Origin: Catenovulum sp052056295
GTDB lineage: Bacteria; Pseudomonadota; Gammaproteobacteria; Enterobacterales; Alteromonadaceae
Length of the DNA stretch: 64,000 bases
Direction of reading: 5' to 3'
NCBI RefSeq assembly: GCF_052056295.1
Contig: NZ_CP182493.1
Location: forward strand, 1,736,001 to 1,800,000
Both the position numbers and the translations under genes were made by a program. The notes below the pieces were generated by a model that worked only from the letters and a program-made list of their open reading frames with translations, was not told where the DNA came from and ran no database searches. Positions 8,063 to 17,180 of the stretch are shown here, one piece after another. The number at the start of each line of letters is the position of its first letter. The stretch's first letter is position 1.

Positions 8063-8740
8063 ATGTCGTTCAAACACCTATTTGCAGCAAAAGCTATTGC
8101 AATATCTAGCTTGGCTGTAAGTGGTGCAGTACATGGAATTGGTTGGCACCACGGTATCAGCATTGGTTTAGCTTCAGAGCAATCTGAACTGACTCTAACA
8201 TCAAACGCGCAAACACTGGCTGAATTAGATAATTTATCCAGCAAATTCGCAGACAACTACTCCATTCAGGGTTATTCCATCAGTCCGAATTGGGCAATTA
8301 GCTACCAATTGGATAAAAACGAAACCGAATTAACCGACATCTCGAGCAAATACCAACAGCAAAATTTGCAGTTTGATATAGGCATGAGTGTTTTTAGCTT
8401 AGATAGAGGGTTAAACCTCTATCCACTTATTGGTATCAGACACACTTCAGTTGATATCTTAAGCAATGAATTTTCTAGCACTCAAGGTTACGCAGGATTT
8501 AGGCTAGATATTCCTGTTTTCAAACGATTATATTTGCACGCCAAAGCAGACACGAATTTAACCAAGGATAAAGCGACAAACATAAGCGCTGCTGTTAATT
8601 ATCGTTACATGCGTAATCACAGCATCATGCTGGAATGGCAAGGTAAAAGCCTTGAACTGGCAGACCAAGAAAACAACACAGAATATTTACTTGAACGAGA
8701 TTCATCCCAGCTAGCGCTGCGCTGGTATCTAGTTTGGTAA
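8063..8740 (+). CDS. Predicted outer-membrane beta-barrel protein
   Basis: This 225-residue protein has a Sec signal peptide (cleavage near AVHG, about residue 25). Alternating polar/aromatic strands follow, and the chain ends in an aromatic residue after LALRWYLVW, the usual outer-membrane insertion signal. The strand pattern (SIGLASEQSELTL, GYSISPNWAISYQL, LNLYPLIGIRHTSV, AGFRLDIPVFKRLYLHAKAD) suggests a barrel of about eight strands like the OmpA/OmpW-type small barrels. No specific family is recognised. AGAAGG lies upstream of the ATG. It ends 12 bases inside the convergent dsbD. Confidence 0.65.
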   Translation: MSFKHLFAAKAIAISSLAVSGAVHGIGWHHGISIGLASEQSELTLTSNAQTLAELDNLSSKFADNYSIQGYSISPNWAISYQLDKNETELTDISSKYQQQNLQFDIGMSVFSLDRGLNLYPLIGIRHTSVDILSNEFSSTQGYAGFRLDIPVFKRLYLHAKADTNLTKDKATNISAAVNYRYMRNHSIMLEWQGKSLELADQENNTEYLLERDSSQLALRWYLVW

Positions 8741-10429
8741 ATCGGCGAGCCAAGTAGAAAACTGAAGAAGATCCAACTCACCCTGTTTACGCGCAATAAC
8801 TTGAGCATTTTTTATTGCAACTAAAGCAGGGGGAGCTATCACCTTCCATTCATTTAACTTAGCCTGTTTCTGTGCATCTACATCTGTTAGATCAAGTTGA
8901 TAATATTGGTACCCAGCTTCCCTATTTGTTGGCTGATAAAGTGAAAATACATCCCGTTCCATTTGTTTACAACTGGCGCACCAATCGGCATAAAGATCAA
9001 CAATAACAATCTGCTGGTCGGCAGCGTGCTCGAGCTGCTTGGACAAAGCCCGCACTGAATCAAAACGACTAAATAGCCTAGAGCTTGTATGTTCAGTTTG
9101 GTTTTGTTGGACTTCGGCTGCAATCATTACTGCGGGCTGGTTAATAACCGAGACTAAATACAAAAATAACGCTGATACAAAATAAGCATGTACTTTAGTT
9201 TGGCTAAATTTATTTGCTAAGCCATACAGTTGAATTGCTAGCCAAATAAAAAATACTGACCACAAGTACACGGAAAAAGTACTATCGAGTAATCGAGCAA
9301 GTAACCAAACGGCCATTGCAAGCATAGAGGCAGCAAAAAAATACTTCACGTAAATCATCCAGCCACCAGCTTTAGGTAATACATTTCCCATACCAGCACC
9401 AAGTAACAATAAGGGCAAACTCATACCTAAACTCAATACAAACAAAGACAGTCCTCCTAATACAGCATCCCCAGTCGCAGCAATATAAACTAATAAGCTT
9501 GCCATCGGAGCTGTAACACAAGGAGATAAAGCCAAACTGGCAATACCACCAGTTAGGTATGTAGTTAAATATCCGCTACTGGCCTGCTGATTTGCCCCCA
9601 ACCAACTTTCTAACTTTTGCGGCATTTTTAGCGTAAAAACGTCAATCATAGTTAACGCAAAAAATATAAAAACAATAGCAAATACAATGCTTACAATCGG
9701 AGTTTGCATCCACAACTGTAAATTAAATTTTGCCCCTAACAACGCGATTAAAATACCACTGATACTATAAAAACTAGCCATCCCAAACACATAAGCAATA
9801 GATAAAAACAAACCATCCCATTTCTTGTTGGGTTGTTTTTTAGCTGTGATGATACTTGAAAGAATAGGCGCCATTGGCAATACACAAGGAGTAAACGACA
9901 AGCCCACTCCAATAGCAAAAAAGCTAATTAAAGTGACGATTAACCCTTGATTCGCTAGGTTTGTTTGCTCAATCACTTCATTTAATTCGTCCTCTTGAAC
10001 CAACAAATTCTCAACAGAATCATGAGATGACAAGAGCAAAGTTTTGTTTTGTGGTGGATAACACAACCCAGCTTTGGCGCATCCTTGATATTGCAATTGA
10101 ATTTGAGCCGCAGAAGTAGAGAATTCAATTGAAAAATCCTCTTCAAATACAGCCACCTCACCAAAAAACTCATCTTGTTTTATTATTGGCGAAATTGAAA
10201 AATGCGGAGTGAGCTTTTCGCCGTTGGCTTTGATGCTTAACCTATTCTGGTAAAGGTAGTAGCCATGTTCGACGTCAAACTGGATAACAACTCGCTCACC
10301 TTGCTGCTGGTAACTATATTGAAAAGCTTTGTCTACAGGCAAAAATTCACTTTCTGCCGACAAAGCCAGATTCGCAGAAGCGAAAAAACAAACAAACAGA
10401 TAAATTGAACGAACAAAAAGAGTTTTCAT
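8729..10429 (-). CDS. dsbD: Thiol:disulfide interchange protein DsbD
   Basis: This 566-residue inner-membrane protein passes electrons from cytoplasmic thioredoxin to the periplasm. All three modules are visible. The N-terminal periplasmic domain after the signal peptide has C117/C123 (QGCAKAGLCYPP). The eight-helix membrane domain has C182 (SFTPCVLPM) and C304 (SPCVTAP). The C-terminal thioredoxin domain has DLYADWCASCKQ (C484, C487). It lies 43 bases after the histidine kinase gene and is probably the last gene of the tlpA-DUF4266-DUF3570-apbE-regulator-kinase operon. That fits a job of reducing the periplasmic thioredoxin encoded first. Confidence 0.95.
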   Translation of the reverse strand: MKTLFVRSIYLFVCFFASANLALSAESEFLPVDKAFQYSYQQQGERVVIQFDVEHGYYLYQNRLSIKANGEKLTPHFSISPIIKQDEFFGEVAVFEEDFSIEFSTSAAQIQLQYQGCAKAGLCYPPQNKTLLLSSHDSVENLLVQEDELNEVIEQTNLANQGLIVTLISFFAIGVGLSFTPCVLPMAPILSSIITAKKQPNKKWDGLFLSIAYVFGMASFYSISGILIALLGAKFNLQLWMQTPIVSIVFAIVFIFFALTMIDVFTLKMPQKLESWLGANQQASSGYLTTYLTGGIASLALSPCVTAPMASLLVYIAATGDAVLGGLSLFVLSLGMSLPLLLLGAGMGNVLPKAGGWMIYVKYFFAASMLAMAVWLLARLLDSTFSVYLWSVFFIWLAIQLYGLANKFSQTKVHAYFVSALFLYLVSVINQPAVMIAAEVQQNQTEHTSSRLFSRFDSVRALSKQLEHAADQQIVIVDLYADWCASCKQMERDVFSLYQPTNREAGYQYYQLDLTDVDAQKQAKLNEWKVIAPPALVAIKNAQVIARKQGELDLLQFSTWLADLPN

Positions 10430-10472
10430 AATGCTTCCGACAGATATTTTCTGCCAGAATACACATCAAAAC

Positions 10473-11840
10473 TTAACGTAAGCTTAAAACTACACTGGCT
10501 TTTAACCCTTTACCATTTAAGTTGTCTGAAAATATCAGTTCAGCCTTAATAATCTCTGTAGCGCGCTGCACAATAGCTAAACCTAAGCCACTCCCTTGTT
10601 GCACACAAGTATTAGCACGATAAAACCTAGTGGTCGCTTGCGCTTTTTGCTGCTCAGTCATACCTTGGCCTTGGTCTAGTACATAAATTTCAACCGCCCC
10701 CTCTTGCATAACTGCCCCCAGCTCAATAGCACTACCCACTTGACTATATTTGTGTGCATTTTCAAGCAAGTTCCGCATAACAGTGAATAACAGTTGCCTA
10801 TTTGATTGCACAACAACAGGCTCAGCTTGCAAGCTCACATCATAATTTTGCAAAACATTCACCGGTAATTCAGCAATAACTTGCCCTAACAATTCAGCCA
10901 AATTAACCTGCTCAGACAAATCATAACTACCTTGTTGTTCTAAACGATTTAACTGCAACAACTGTTCAATCGTGTTCGACATTCTATCTATGCTAGATAA
11001 CAACAAATTGTGTGATTCTTCGGCTTGAGCTGACAATTTAATATCATGTTTTAAGTTGTGAGCATGCACTCTCATCGCGGCCAGTGGTGTGCGTAATTCA
11101 TGTGCTGCATCTGCACTAAAGGCTTTTTCTTGTGCAACATTTTTATGCACTTGTTCAACTAAGCTATTTACCGCATTTTCAATCGGCTGTAGCTCTTTTA
11201 TATGACTGTCTGGCAAAGATTGAAATTGTAGAGGTTTTACTTCAGCTAGCGCTTTAGACAGCCGGCGTAACGGTTTAAGTCCTAAAGAAATAATCCCCAT
11301 TAGCACTAATACAGTTAACATAGAAGCAAGCCACATCGGCCACAAATTATCCATAACGAGCTGGACGATAAGTTGCTGGCGAATATCGCTACGCTGAGCA
11401 GTATGCACCCACATATCTAACCTAGGCATATACAAAGTAAAAATACGCCAATCTATGTCCTGATACTGCACTGAGGTAAACCCTTGATTGTTTGCAGATA
11501 AAGGGTAAAGCGGTGCATTACGCGACATAATACGTAAATTACCTAAGTTGTCCCAAACCTGAAAAGCAATGCTGGCTTCTTTATTGTGTTGAGACGACAG
11601 TTCTAAAATTTGATCGGACGGTGACAACCTTTCTTGTGCAAAAACATCTTCACCATTATGTAAATGAGTGTGTCGAGAAATAATGACAGCAATAGTGCGG
11701 GCAAGTTGGGCTTGCTCTGCATCTAACAAATCTGCCAATTGTTTTTGGCTATGTAAATATACTAAAACACTGGTCAATACGTTGCTGATCAGTAATACCA
11801 ATAAAGTCCATTTGATAACTAAAGAGCGAATCGAACTCAA
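10473..11840 (-). CDS. Two-component sensor histidine kinase (QseC/PmrB-like)
   Basis: This 455-residue membrane kinase has TM1 at about residues 8-29, a periplasmic sensor region of about 135 residues, and TM2 at about 167-188. A short HAMP-like linker (LKPLRRLSKAL) is followed by HisKA with H247 in SADAAHELRTP. The HATPase domain shows NLLENAHKYS, DQGQGM and GSGLGLAIV. The start is a TTG whose codon overlaps the regulator stop (TTGA). The partner is the OmpR-type regulator immediately upstream. The sensor domain contains no recognised ligand motif. Its place inside the thioredoxin-apbE-dsbD operon suggests it senses redox or metal stress, but that is inference. Confidence 0.9.
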   Translation of the reverse strand: MSSIRSLVIKWTLLVLLISNVLTSVLVYLHSQKQLADLLDAEQAQLARTIAVIISRHTHLHNGEDVFAQERLSPSDQILELSSQHNKEASIAFQVWDNLGNLRIMSRNAPLYPLSANNQGFTSVQYQDIDWRIFTLYMPRLDMWVHTAQRSDIRQQLIVQLVMDNLWPMWLASMLTVLVLMGIISLGLKPLRRLSKALAEVKPLQFQSLPDSHIKELQPIENAVNSLVEQVHKNVAQEKAFSADAAHELRTPLAAMRVHAHNLKHDIKLSAQAEESHNLLLSSIDRMSNTIEQLLQLNRLEQQGSYDLSEQVNLAELLGQVIAELPVNVLQNYDVSLQAEPVVVQSNRQLLFTVMRNLLENAHKYSQVGSAIELGAVMQEGAVEIYVLDQGQGMTEQQKAQATTRFYRANTCVQQGSGLGLAIVQRATEIIKAELIFSDNLNGKGLKASVVLSLR

Positions 11841-12508
11841 AGCAAAGCATCCGTATTTAGCATGTACCCTACTCCACGTATAGTTTTAATCGCAGCGTTA
11901 TTACCTAACTTTTTACGCAATTTATGCACATGTACTTCTAAAGCATTACTCTCTGGTTCTTCGTTTTCAGCATAAGCATGTTGCTCTAGCTGACAGCGGC
12001 TTAACACTCTATTTTTGTTTTCAAATAAATAAACCAACAAATCAAATTCCCGTTTAGACAAATCTATCAACTCATCCTTAACTTGCAAACGACGTTGCGC
12101 TAAATCTAAACACACATTTCCAACAACAATATTATTGTCAACTACACCTAGTTTACGCTTTAGCAACACACGAATGCGTGCTTCTAGCTCTGGCATATCA
12201 AAAGGCTTTGTTAAATAATCATCAGCACCTAAATTAAATCCTTTTAACTTGTCATCCAACATGTCACGCGCAGTTAAGATAATAACTGCCAAATCAGCAT
12301 AATTTTTTCTGATGCGTTTTAACAAAGTTAAGCCGTCCATGTCCGGCAACCCCAAATCCAAAATAACTAAATTAGGTGTTTGCTGTTCAATGGCTAACTC
12401 ACCTTGACGAGCAGTGGTACACCAATTCACTGAGTAACCAAAGTGTTCAAGTCCCGTTTTAACACCTGAACCTAGTAAATTATCATCTTCAATCAATATA
12501 ATATTCAT
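11837..12508 (-). CDS. OmpR-family response regulator (QseB-like)
   Basis: This 223-residue regulator has a receiver domain with the acidic pocket EDD at 7-9, phosphoacceptor D51 in LDLGLPDMDG and K101 in LTKPFD. A C-terminal winged-helix DNA-binding domain (LSKREFDLLVYLFENKNRVLSR and VHKLRKKLG) follows. It overlaps the kinase gene by 4 bases and its ATG shares one base with the apbE stop codon, so translation is likely coupled. It probably controls the operon it sits in, as many cognate pairs do. No operator is identified. Confidence 0.92.
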   Translation of the reverse strand: MNIILIEDDNLLGSGVKTGLEHFGYSVNWCTTARQGELAIEQQTPNLVILDLGLPDMDGLTLLKRIRKNYADLAVIILTARDMLDDKLKGFNLGADDYLTKPFDMPELEARIRVLLKRKLGVVDNNIVVGNVCLDLAQRRLQVKDELIDLSKREFDLLVYLFENKNRVLSRCQLEQHAYAENEEPESNALEVHVHKLRKKLGNNAAIKTIRGVGYMLNTDALL

Positions 12509-13407
12509 CAGCGACTACACCAAAATTTAACCTGCTGCGCTTGCAGAAAATCTTCACAATCAGCGCCATACAATAACCCTATAGTTGCCAAACAGCCGGC
12601 TTGGATACAATGGCCAGCCAGAACTGTTACTGAGCGCGGTGCGTTTACTACTGGCCAACCCGTTTGCGGATTTAAGATATGGCTATATCTAACACCATTT
12701 TTAAGCAGGTATTTATTGGTATCCCCACTAGTAGCGAGTGCACCACTCGTTAACTGTAATACTTGCTCAGCTTTACCAGTAACAGGATCTTCAATGCCAA
12801 CATGCCAAGCTTGACCATTTTTTTTGGTTTGGCTAACCTGAATATCACCACCAAAATTCACCAATACCGAATTATTTGGTGCATGTGCTAAACATAACTG
12901 AGCTACGCGACTTACTGCGTATTCTTTACCTATTCCGCCAAAATCTAATTGCATATCCGGCTGAAGGCGAATGCAGTTGTGTTCAAACTTCACTTTATCC
13001 CAACCAACATACTGCATGCAGCTTTCTATTTGCTGTTGGTTGGGTAAGTTATCGCTACAATCAAAGTGCCAGGCTTTGCGTAGCACACCTGAAGTGATAT
13101 CAAATAAATGTTCAGACAATTGATAACATTGTTCAGCAAAAGTGAGTAATTGAAAAACCTCGTGATCAATTTCAACTACTTGACCATTGGATGAGTTAAT
13201 CTTCGCTACTATGTTGTCAGCAACATAGCGGCTAAATTTATGTTCGATGCGTTTAGTTTCCGCATAAGCGAGTTTGGCTAACAGCTCAACGAGTTCAGGC
13301 TCTAAAGTATCAACTAACAACTCACAAGGACTAGCCATAGCATTAAAGTGGATAGAAGCATGCTCATCTTTTAATTGCCAATGGTAGCCTTGTTGTGTTT
13401 GTAGCAA
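12508..13407 (-). CDS. apbE: FAD:protein FMN transferase (ApbE family)
   Basis: This 299-residue enzyme covalently attaches FMN to Thr/Ser of target proteins. Family motifs visible are MASPCELLV near residue 26, DFGGIGKEYAV at about 175, LVNFGGDIQV, and SGALATSGD followed by SHILNPQTGWPV. There is no lipobox or signal peptide, so unlike many ApbE proteins it may be cytoplasmic, unless the true start lies elsewhere. No in-frame ATG precedes the first conserved motif, so a TTG at 13407 is assigned. It lies between the DUF3570 gene and the two-component genes. The candidate substrate is the DUF3570 protein, which has a DTLTGAS motif. Confidence 0.88.
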   Translation of the reverse strand: MLQTQQGYHWQLKDEHASIHFNAMASPCELLVDTLEPELVELLAKLAYAETKRIEHKFSRYVADNIVAKINSSNGQVVEIDHEVFQLLTFAEQCYQLSEHLFDITSGVLRKAWHFDCSDNLPNQQQIESCMQYVGWDKVKFEHNCIRLQPDMQLDFGGIGKEYAVSRVAQLCLAHAPNNSVLVNFGGDIQVSQTKKNGQAWHVGIEDPVTGKAEQVLQLTSGALATSGDTNKYLLKNGVRYSHILNPQTGWPVVNAPRSVTVLAGHCIQAGCLATIGLLYGADCEDFLQAQQVKFWCSR

Positions 13408-13425
13408 AATAACTTAGCCTATTAT

Positions 13426-14715
13426 TTAAAATTTATAACCTAGTTGAAATATAACCGCACTGACAGATGGATACAAATCTACATCGGCTAATTGCCCTGG
13501 ACTGTTAAATCCCGAATTTTCAGGCGTTTGCTGATAGTATTCCAACCGCATGCTCAACTCGTCACCATCAGATAATTTCTGGGTATATTTTAAGCCTAGA
13601 GTGTAGGCTGTCATTTGGCCAATTCGATAGTCTGCTGACATATATTCAGCAAGATCCCCTTGCACAAATGGACGATAAAAGTCTGCGGCTGACTGTTGAT
13701 AATAACGCACATGCGGCGTGATCCAAGCTGAATCGGAAAGCGGAATATATAACCTAGATTCTAAGGTGTGAGAATCAATTCCCCAGTCATCCGATGCTAA
13801 TCGATACGACATATCCCAAATCAAACTATCAAAGTGATACTTTGACTGAGCAAAAATCGAATGTTTACTGCGAGAGTCTGGTCTCGACTCGTAATAATGA
13901 CCAAGCGCACTCCCTGTATCATCAACCAAGCTCACGACTTTAAACGGGTCGGTTAAATAACCATCCACTTGTGAATAGCCATAATTAAATTGCACCAACC
14001 AACGTCGATTAATAACTTGGCTTAAACCAAATATAACATCAAGCGTATCTTTGTTTTCACTCTCTCCAATTCGAGTATCATCAAAACCAGCTTTAAATGC
14101 GTCTTCATTGGCAAAGTCACTGCGGATAGCCATTTTCGACAACGCCAGAGGTATGCCGCCTTCAGGACTATATTCGTCTGCCGCATAGGATGCGGCAACT
14201 GAGACAGTAGTATTTTTACGATTAAAATCAAGTGCATAATTGGCATTTAATGCCACAGATAAATAATCATATTCATTAGAAATATGTAAACCAGCACCGA
14301 CTTTTTGGTTAGCACCCCAAGGTTGATTCCACGCCAAATTTAATTGCACACGCGTATCTCTAAAAGTATCGTCTAACGGTGTATCGCCAGCTTCAATTGT
14401 GTACTCACCATTACCTGATGGGCGCGTAAAAGTTTGTGCACTTGTTTGCGCAACAGCCCCATTTGCCGAAGCACCGGTTAAAGTGTCTAATACCAATTTT
14501 GTGCTAAAAACGTGTTCATCACCAAAATCTTTAGTTGCACTAACAACACCTTCAACCGCTTGCACACGGTCAGGTTCGCCGTAATACATAATTGCAGTAT
14601 CAAATTGCCAGTCATTTGACTTTTCGTCCGCTTGCGCGTTAGATACGCCCGCCAGCAAGGTGCAAGTAGCAGCAGCTAAAGCGCCATTAATATTAGAAAA
14701 TTTTGTTAATTGCAT
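13426..14715 (-). CDS. DUF3570 outer-membrane protein
   Basis: This 429-residue protein has a Sec signal (cleavage near SNAQA, about residue 29) and a long beta-strand-rich body ending FQLGYKF, an outer-membrane barrel terminus. The sequence pattern and neighbours (DUF4266, ApbE, TlpA-like) match DUF3570. The ATG at 14715 was chosen over the TTG at 14721 because GGAGG lies 8 bases upstream; it overlaps the DUF4266 gene by 10 bases. Residues 77-83 read DTLTGAS, which fits the Dxx(S/T)GA(T/S) site that ApbE modifies in NqrB/NqrC-type proteins. The mature protein contains no cysteine. Its function is unknown. Confidence 0.85.
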   Translation of the reverse strand: MQLTKFSNINGALAAATCTLLAGVSNAQADEKSNDWQFDTAIMYYGEPDRVQAVEGVVSATKDFGDEHVFSTKLVLDTLTGASANGAVAQTSAQTFTRPSGNGEYTIEAGDTPLDDTFRDTRVQLNLAWNQPWGANQKVGAGLHISNEYDYLSVALNANYALDFNRKNTTVSVAASYAADEYSPEGGIPLALSKMAIRSDFANEDAFKAGFDDTRIGESENKDTLDVIFGLSQVINRRWLVQFNYGYSQVDGYLTDPFKVVSLVDDTGSALGHYYESRPDSRSKHSIFAQSKYHFDSLIWDMSYRLASDDWGIDSHTLESRLYIPLSDSAWITPHVRYYQQSAADFYRPFVQGDLAEYMSADYRIGQMTAYTLGLKYTQKLSDGDELSMRLEYYQQTPENSGFNSPGQLADVDLYPSVSAVIFQLGYKF

Positions 14716-14924
14716 CCACAACCTCCACCAGCAAAACTACGGCCACCGCTGGTCGCTTCTTTACTAAAATAAATATGATCATCTAATGCCATATCAGTAC
14801 TTTCAGCAGCTAATTGCATTTGCGGTTTGGCAAGTAAATCACGCTCCCAAGGGTTAACCCCCAAGTTTGCACAACCAGATAAAGCTAAGGACATCAAAGA
14901 CAGAGCCAACAATTGTTTTTTCAT
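14706..14924 (-). CDS. DUF4266 small lipoprotein
   Basis: This 72-residue protein has a lipoprotein signal with lipobox LSGC (Cys 18). The mature chain is about 54 residues: NPWERDLLAKPQM, then DDHIYFSKEATSGGRS, then a glycine/cysteine tail GGGCGCN. This matches the DUF4266 family, which is found next to DUF3570. The ATG at 14924 has GGAG 8 bases upstream. The two tail cysteines are the only thiols apart from the lipidated one, making the tail a plausible metal site or a target of the neighbouring periplasmic thioredoxin; this is inference. Confidence 0.88.
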   Translation of the reverse strand: MKKQLLALSLMSLALSGCANLGVNPWERDLLAKPQMQLAAESTDMALDDHIYFSKEATSGGRSFAGGGCGCN

Positions 14925-14933
14925 AACCAACTC

Positions 14934-15416
14934 CTAATTAGCAGCGGAGGAATGTTTAAGCAAACTTTCAATTTCGCTTTGATAGTCTGCAATTTTGTTT
15001 TCAAAAAATCCTGTGTGGCTATAAGCAATTTCACCTTGTTTATTAATAATAAAACTACTTGGCATGCCTAATAGATCAAACTTGGCCGCGATCTCACCCT
15101 TAGGGTCATAAACTATCGGAAAGTTTGCTGGTACTTGCTGCAAAAATATTTCAGCTAAGTCTATATCTGAATCTACGTTTACCGCCAACATGACAAACTC
15201 ATCACCTGAATACTTTTGCTGCAGTTGGTTCATCCAAGGAAAAGATTTACGACACGGCTGACACCAAGATGCCCAAAAATCTACGTAAACAACCTTACCT
15301 TTAAGCTGCGACAACTGCTTTGGCAAAGTTGGATTATTTAAGGAAAAGTCTGGGGCTTGCTGAGCACTAAGCGGCGCTGCAAGAAAAATCAATAAACAGA
15401 TTATTTTTTTCAACAT
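14934..15416 (-). CDS. TlpA/ResA-like periplasmic thioredoxin
   Basis: This 160-residue protein has a signal peptide (about residues 1-18, ending PLSAQ) and an AhpC/TSA-Redoxin fold with active site WASWCQPC (C52, C55). The cis-proline segment is GMPSSFIIN. TlpA/ResA proteins reduce specific periplasmic disulfides and are recharged by DsbD or CcdA. The ATG at 15416 was chosen over the upstream frame start at 15437 because GGAGA lies close upstream and the signal peptide then begins cleanly. It is the first gene of the seven-gene operon that ends with dsbD, its likely electron donor. Confidence 0.9.
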   Translation of the reverse strand: MLKKIICLLIFLAAPLSAQQAPDFSLNNPTLPKQLSQLKGKVVYVDFWASWCQPCRKSFPWMNQLQQKYSGDEFVMLAVNVDSDIDLAEIFLQQVPANFPIVYDPKGEIAAKFDLLGMPSSFIINKQGEIAYSHTGFFENKIADYQSEIESLLKHSSAAN

Positions 15417-15602
15417 GGAGGTCTCCACAAATATCAACTAAAGTGAAGAATAGAAAACAAAGCTTAAAGAAACCTTAACACTTGTATAATTTTATAATGT
15501 TTAATACGACTATTCGTTTGATATTTGCTAGCACAATTGAGTATCATCAAAGCTCACCTTTATTGCGGGGGTGCTGTTACAACAATAATAAGGACAGCGT
15601 GC

Positions 15603-17180
15603 ATGTTGTTAGATAGCAAGTCAAAACCAGGTAGTGTTGCTTATCAGCAAGATAAACTGAGCAAAATACCGTCAATGGCGAGTGGTATCTCAAAAAAGAT
15701 TGCCAAATTTCGTCAAGATTACAATCAATTAGTCAGTAATGCAGAAAAATTCTTTGTAGATTTCCCCGCGCAAGCAGAGCGCAAACAAAAATTAATAAGC
15801 AACATAGAAGCCTACCAGCAACAAATTGATGTAATTGAAAACTATGTCAAAGAACATGGAAAATTACCAAAAATCAAAAATGAGCCATCTAGCGAGTTTT
15901 ACTTAAAAAAGCTCAATAGGCTACAAACCCAAGCTAAAACTGAAAAAGCTCAATTAGATAAAGAACTCAATACCAACCAAATTCATAGATATGAAATGCT
16001 TGACCACTTGGTAGATCAAATGCTTGATTTGCTTAATGGCCATAGAATTTTTAGCCAATTTTTAGGCACTATTGCTTTATCCGTTCCCGCGCCAGAAGAA
16101 AAAGTACGCCATGTTCGTAACGACAAGAACAAACCTATCTATATCGCAGCTTTGACCATAGCGCTATTTGAATCGCACCGAATGGCCGGTTATAAACATA
16201 TCCCTTTTCTACAAGCTAAGTTAGATAGATTATTCCCAACCGAAGAACACCAAACTTTAAGTTTACTGGCTGAAGCACATGAAGTTTCACCTGATTTTGT
16301 GCCAACGTCCCACTTAAAACCTATGCCGCTAGATTTAAAAGCTATCTATCGTGAAGAAGTACTTAAACCACTGGCTAAAGCAGCTTTGGTACAGTCTATT
16401 GGAAGCCATAGCCAAGAATGCAAAGATATTTTAGGTGAAGACAAATACAGAATTTTAGCTAATGACGAGCGGGAGAAATTGGTTCATGCAATTCGAGTTA
16501 AATCTGTCGAATTTATTCAAAAAGGCATAGGTATTCCGCCGAAACGTTTTAATACCAAACAAGAGCAAGCTGAGTATGTTAAAGAGCATACAACTTTGCT
16601 TAAATTTATGATTAAAATGCAACAAAGCCTGCAAAAACCACTCGACCCACTTGGCGATTTAGTTCGAATACCTATGGTTTATTCATCGATTATTTTATCG
16701 ACTAAACCTGAGTTTGATTACACACAAATTTATGAGGCATACGACATACTCGCGCAAGGCGCAAATCAAAAACAATATAGAGAAGATTATACTAATGTGT
16801 TTTTGTCTATGGTGGGTCGCTTTCCCCTAGGTTCAGGTGTATACATGATCCAACAACAAACTGGAGAAGTTGAACGAGCGATTGTCTCATCGCTATTCCC
16901 ATTAAAACCGGACGAGCCAATTGTTAAACAAATTACCCGTCGCCAGTTACAGTTTTTAAGCCATATGGAATTACTGGTGCATCCCAAAAGTAATATGTAT
17001 TTTGACAATACGCGCCGCGAGTGTCATGTAAACCGTGAATATATGGCGATGCGCTTTAAAGGTGAATTTGTTTGGAACGCAGCTGAATTGTGGGAAGTGC
17101 AAATACCAGCATTAACCTTTTGGAAAAAAGACGGTACACGCAAATATAACGACATCTATGAACCACCGGATATTCTCTAA
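15603..17180 (+). CDS. Degenerate HD-GYP-like protein, function unknown
   Basis: This 525-residue soluble protein begins with a coiled-coil-rich region (about residues 20-150, many Q/E/K heptads). The rest resembles an HD-GYP phosphodiesterase domain that has lost its metal residues. KAALVQSIGSHSQE stands where the family has AALLHDIGK, and FPLGSGVYMIQQQTGEVERAIV stands where it has the YPLGTxVxLxxGExGxV end segment. No HD pair and no GYP are visible. It may bind c-di-GMP or a protein partner without catalysis. The ATG at 15603 has AAGGA upstream; earlier frame starts lack support. It is divergent from the tlpA-like operon. Confidence 0.6.
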   Translation: MLLDSKSKPGSVAYQQDKLSKIPSMASGISKKIAKFRQDYNQLVSNAEKFFVDFPAQAERKQKLISNIEAYQQQIDVIENYVKEHGKLPKIKNEPSSEFYLKKLNRLQTQAKTEKAQLDKELNTNQIHRYEMLDHLVDQMLDLLNGHRIFSQFLGTIALSVPAPEEKVRHVRNDKNKPIYIAALTIALFESHRMAGYKHIPFLQAKLDRLFPTEEHQTLSLLAEAHEVSPDFVPTSHLKPMPLDLKAIYREEVLKPLAKAALVQSIGSHSQECKDILGEDKYRILANDEREKLVHAIRVKSVEFIQKGIGIPPKRFNTKQEQAEYVKEHTTLLKFMIKMQQSLQKPLDPLGDLVRIPMVYSSIILSTKPEFDYTQIYEAYDILAQGANQKQYREDYTNVFLSMVGRFPLGSGVYMIQQQTGEVERAIVSSLFPLKPDEPIVKQITRRQLQFLSHMELLVHPKSNMYFDNTRRECHVNREYMAMRFKGEFVWNAAELWEVQIPALTFWKKDGTRKYNDIYEPPDIL

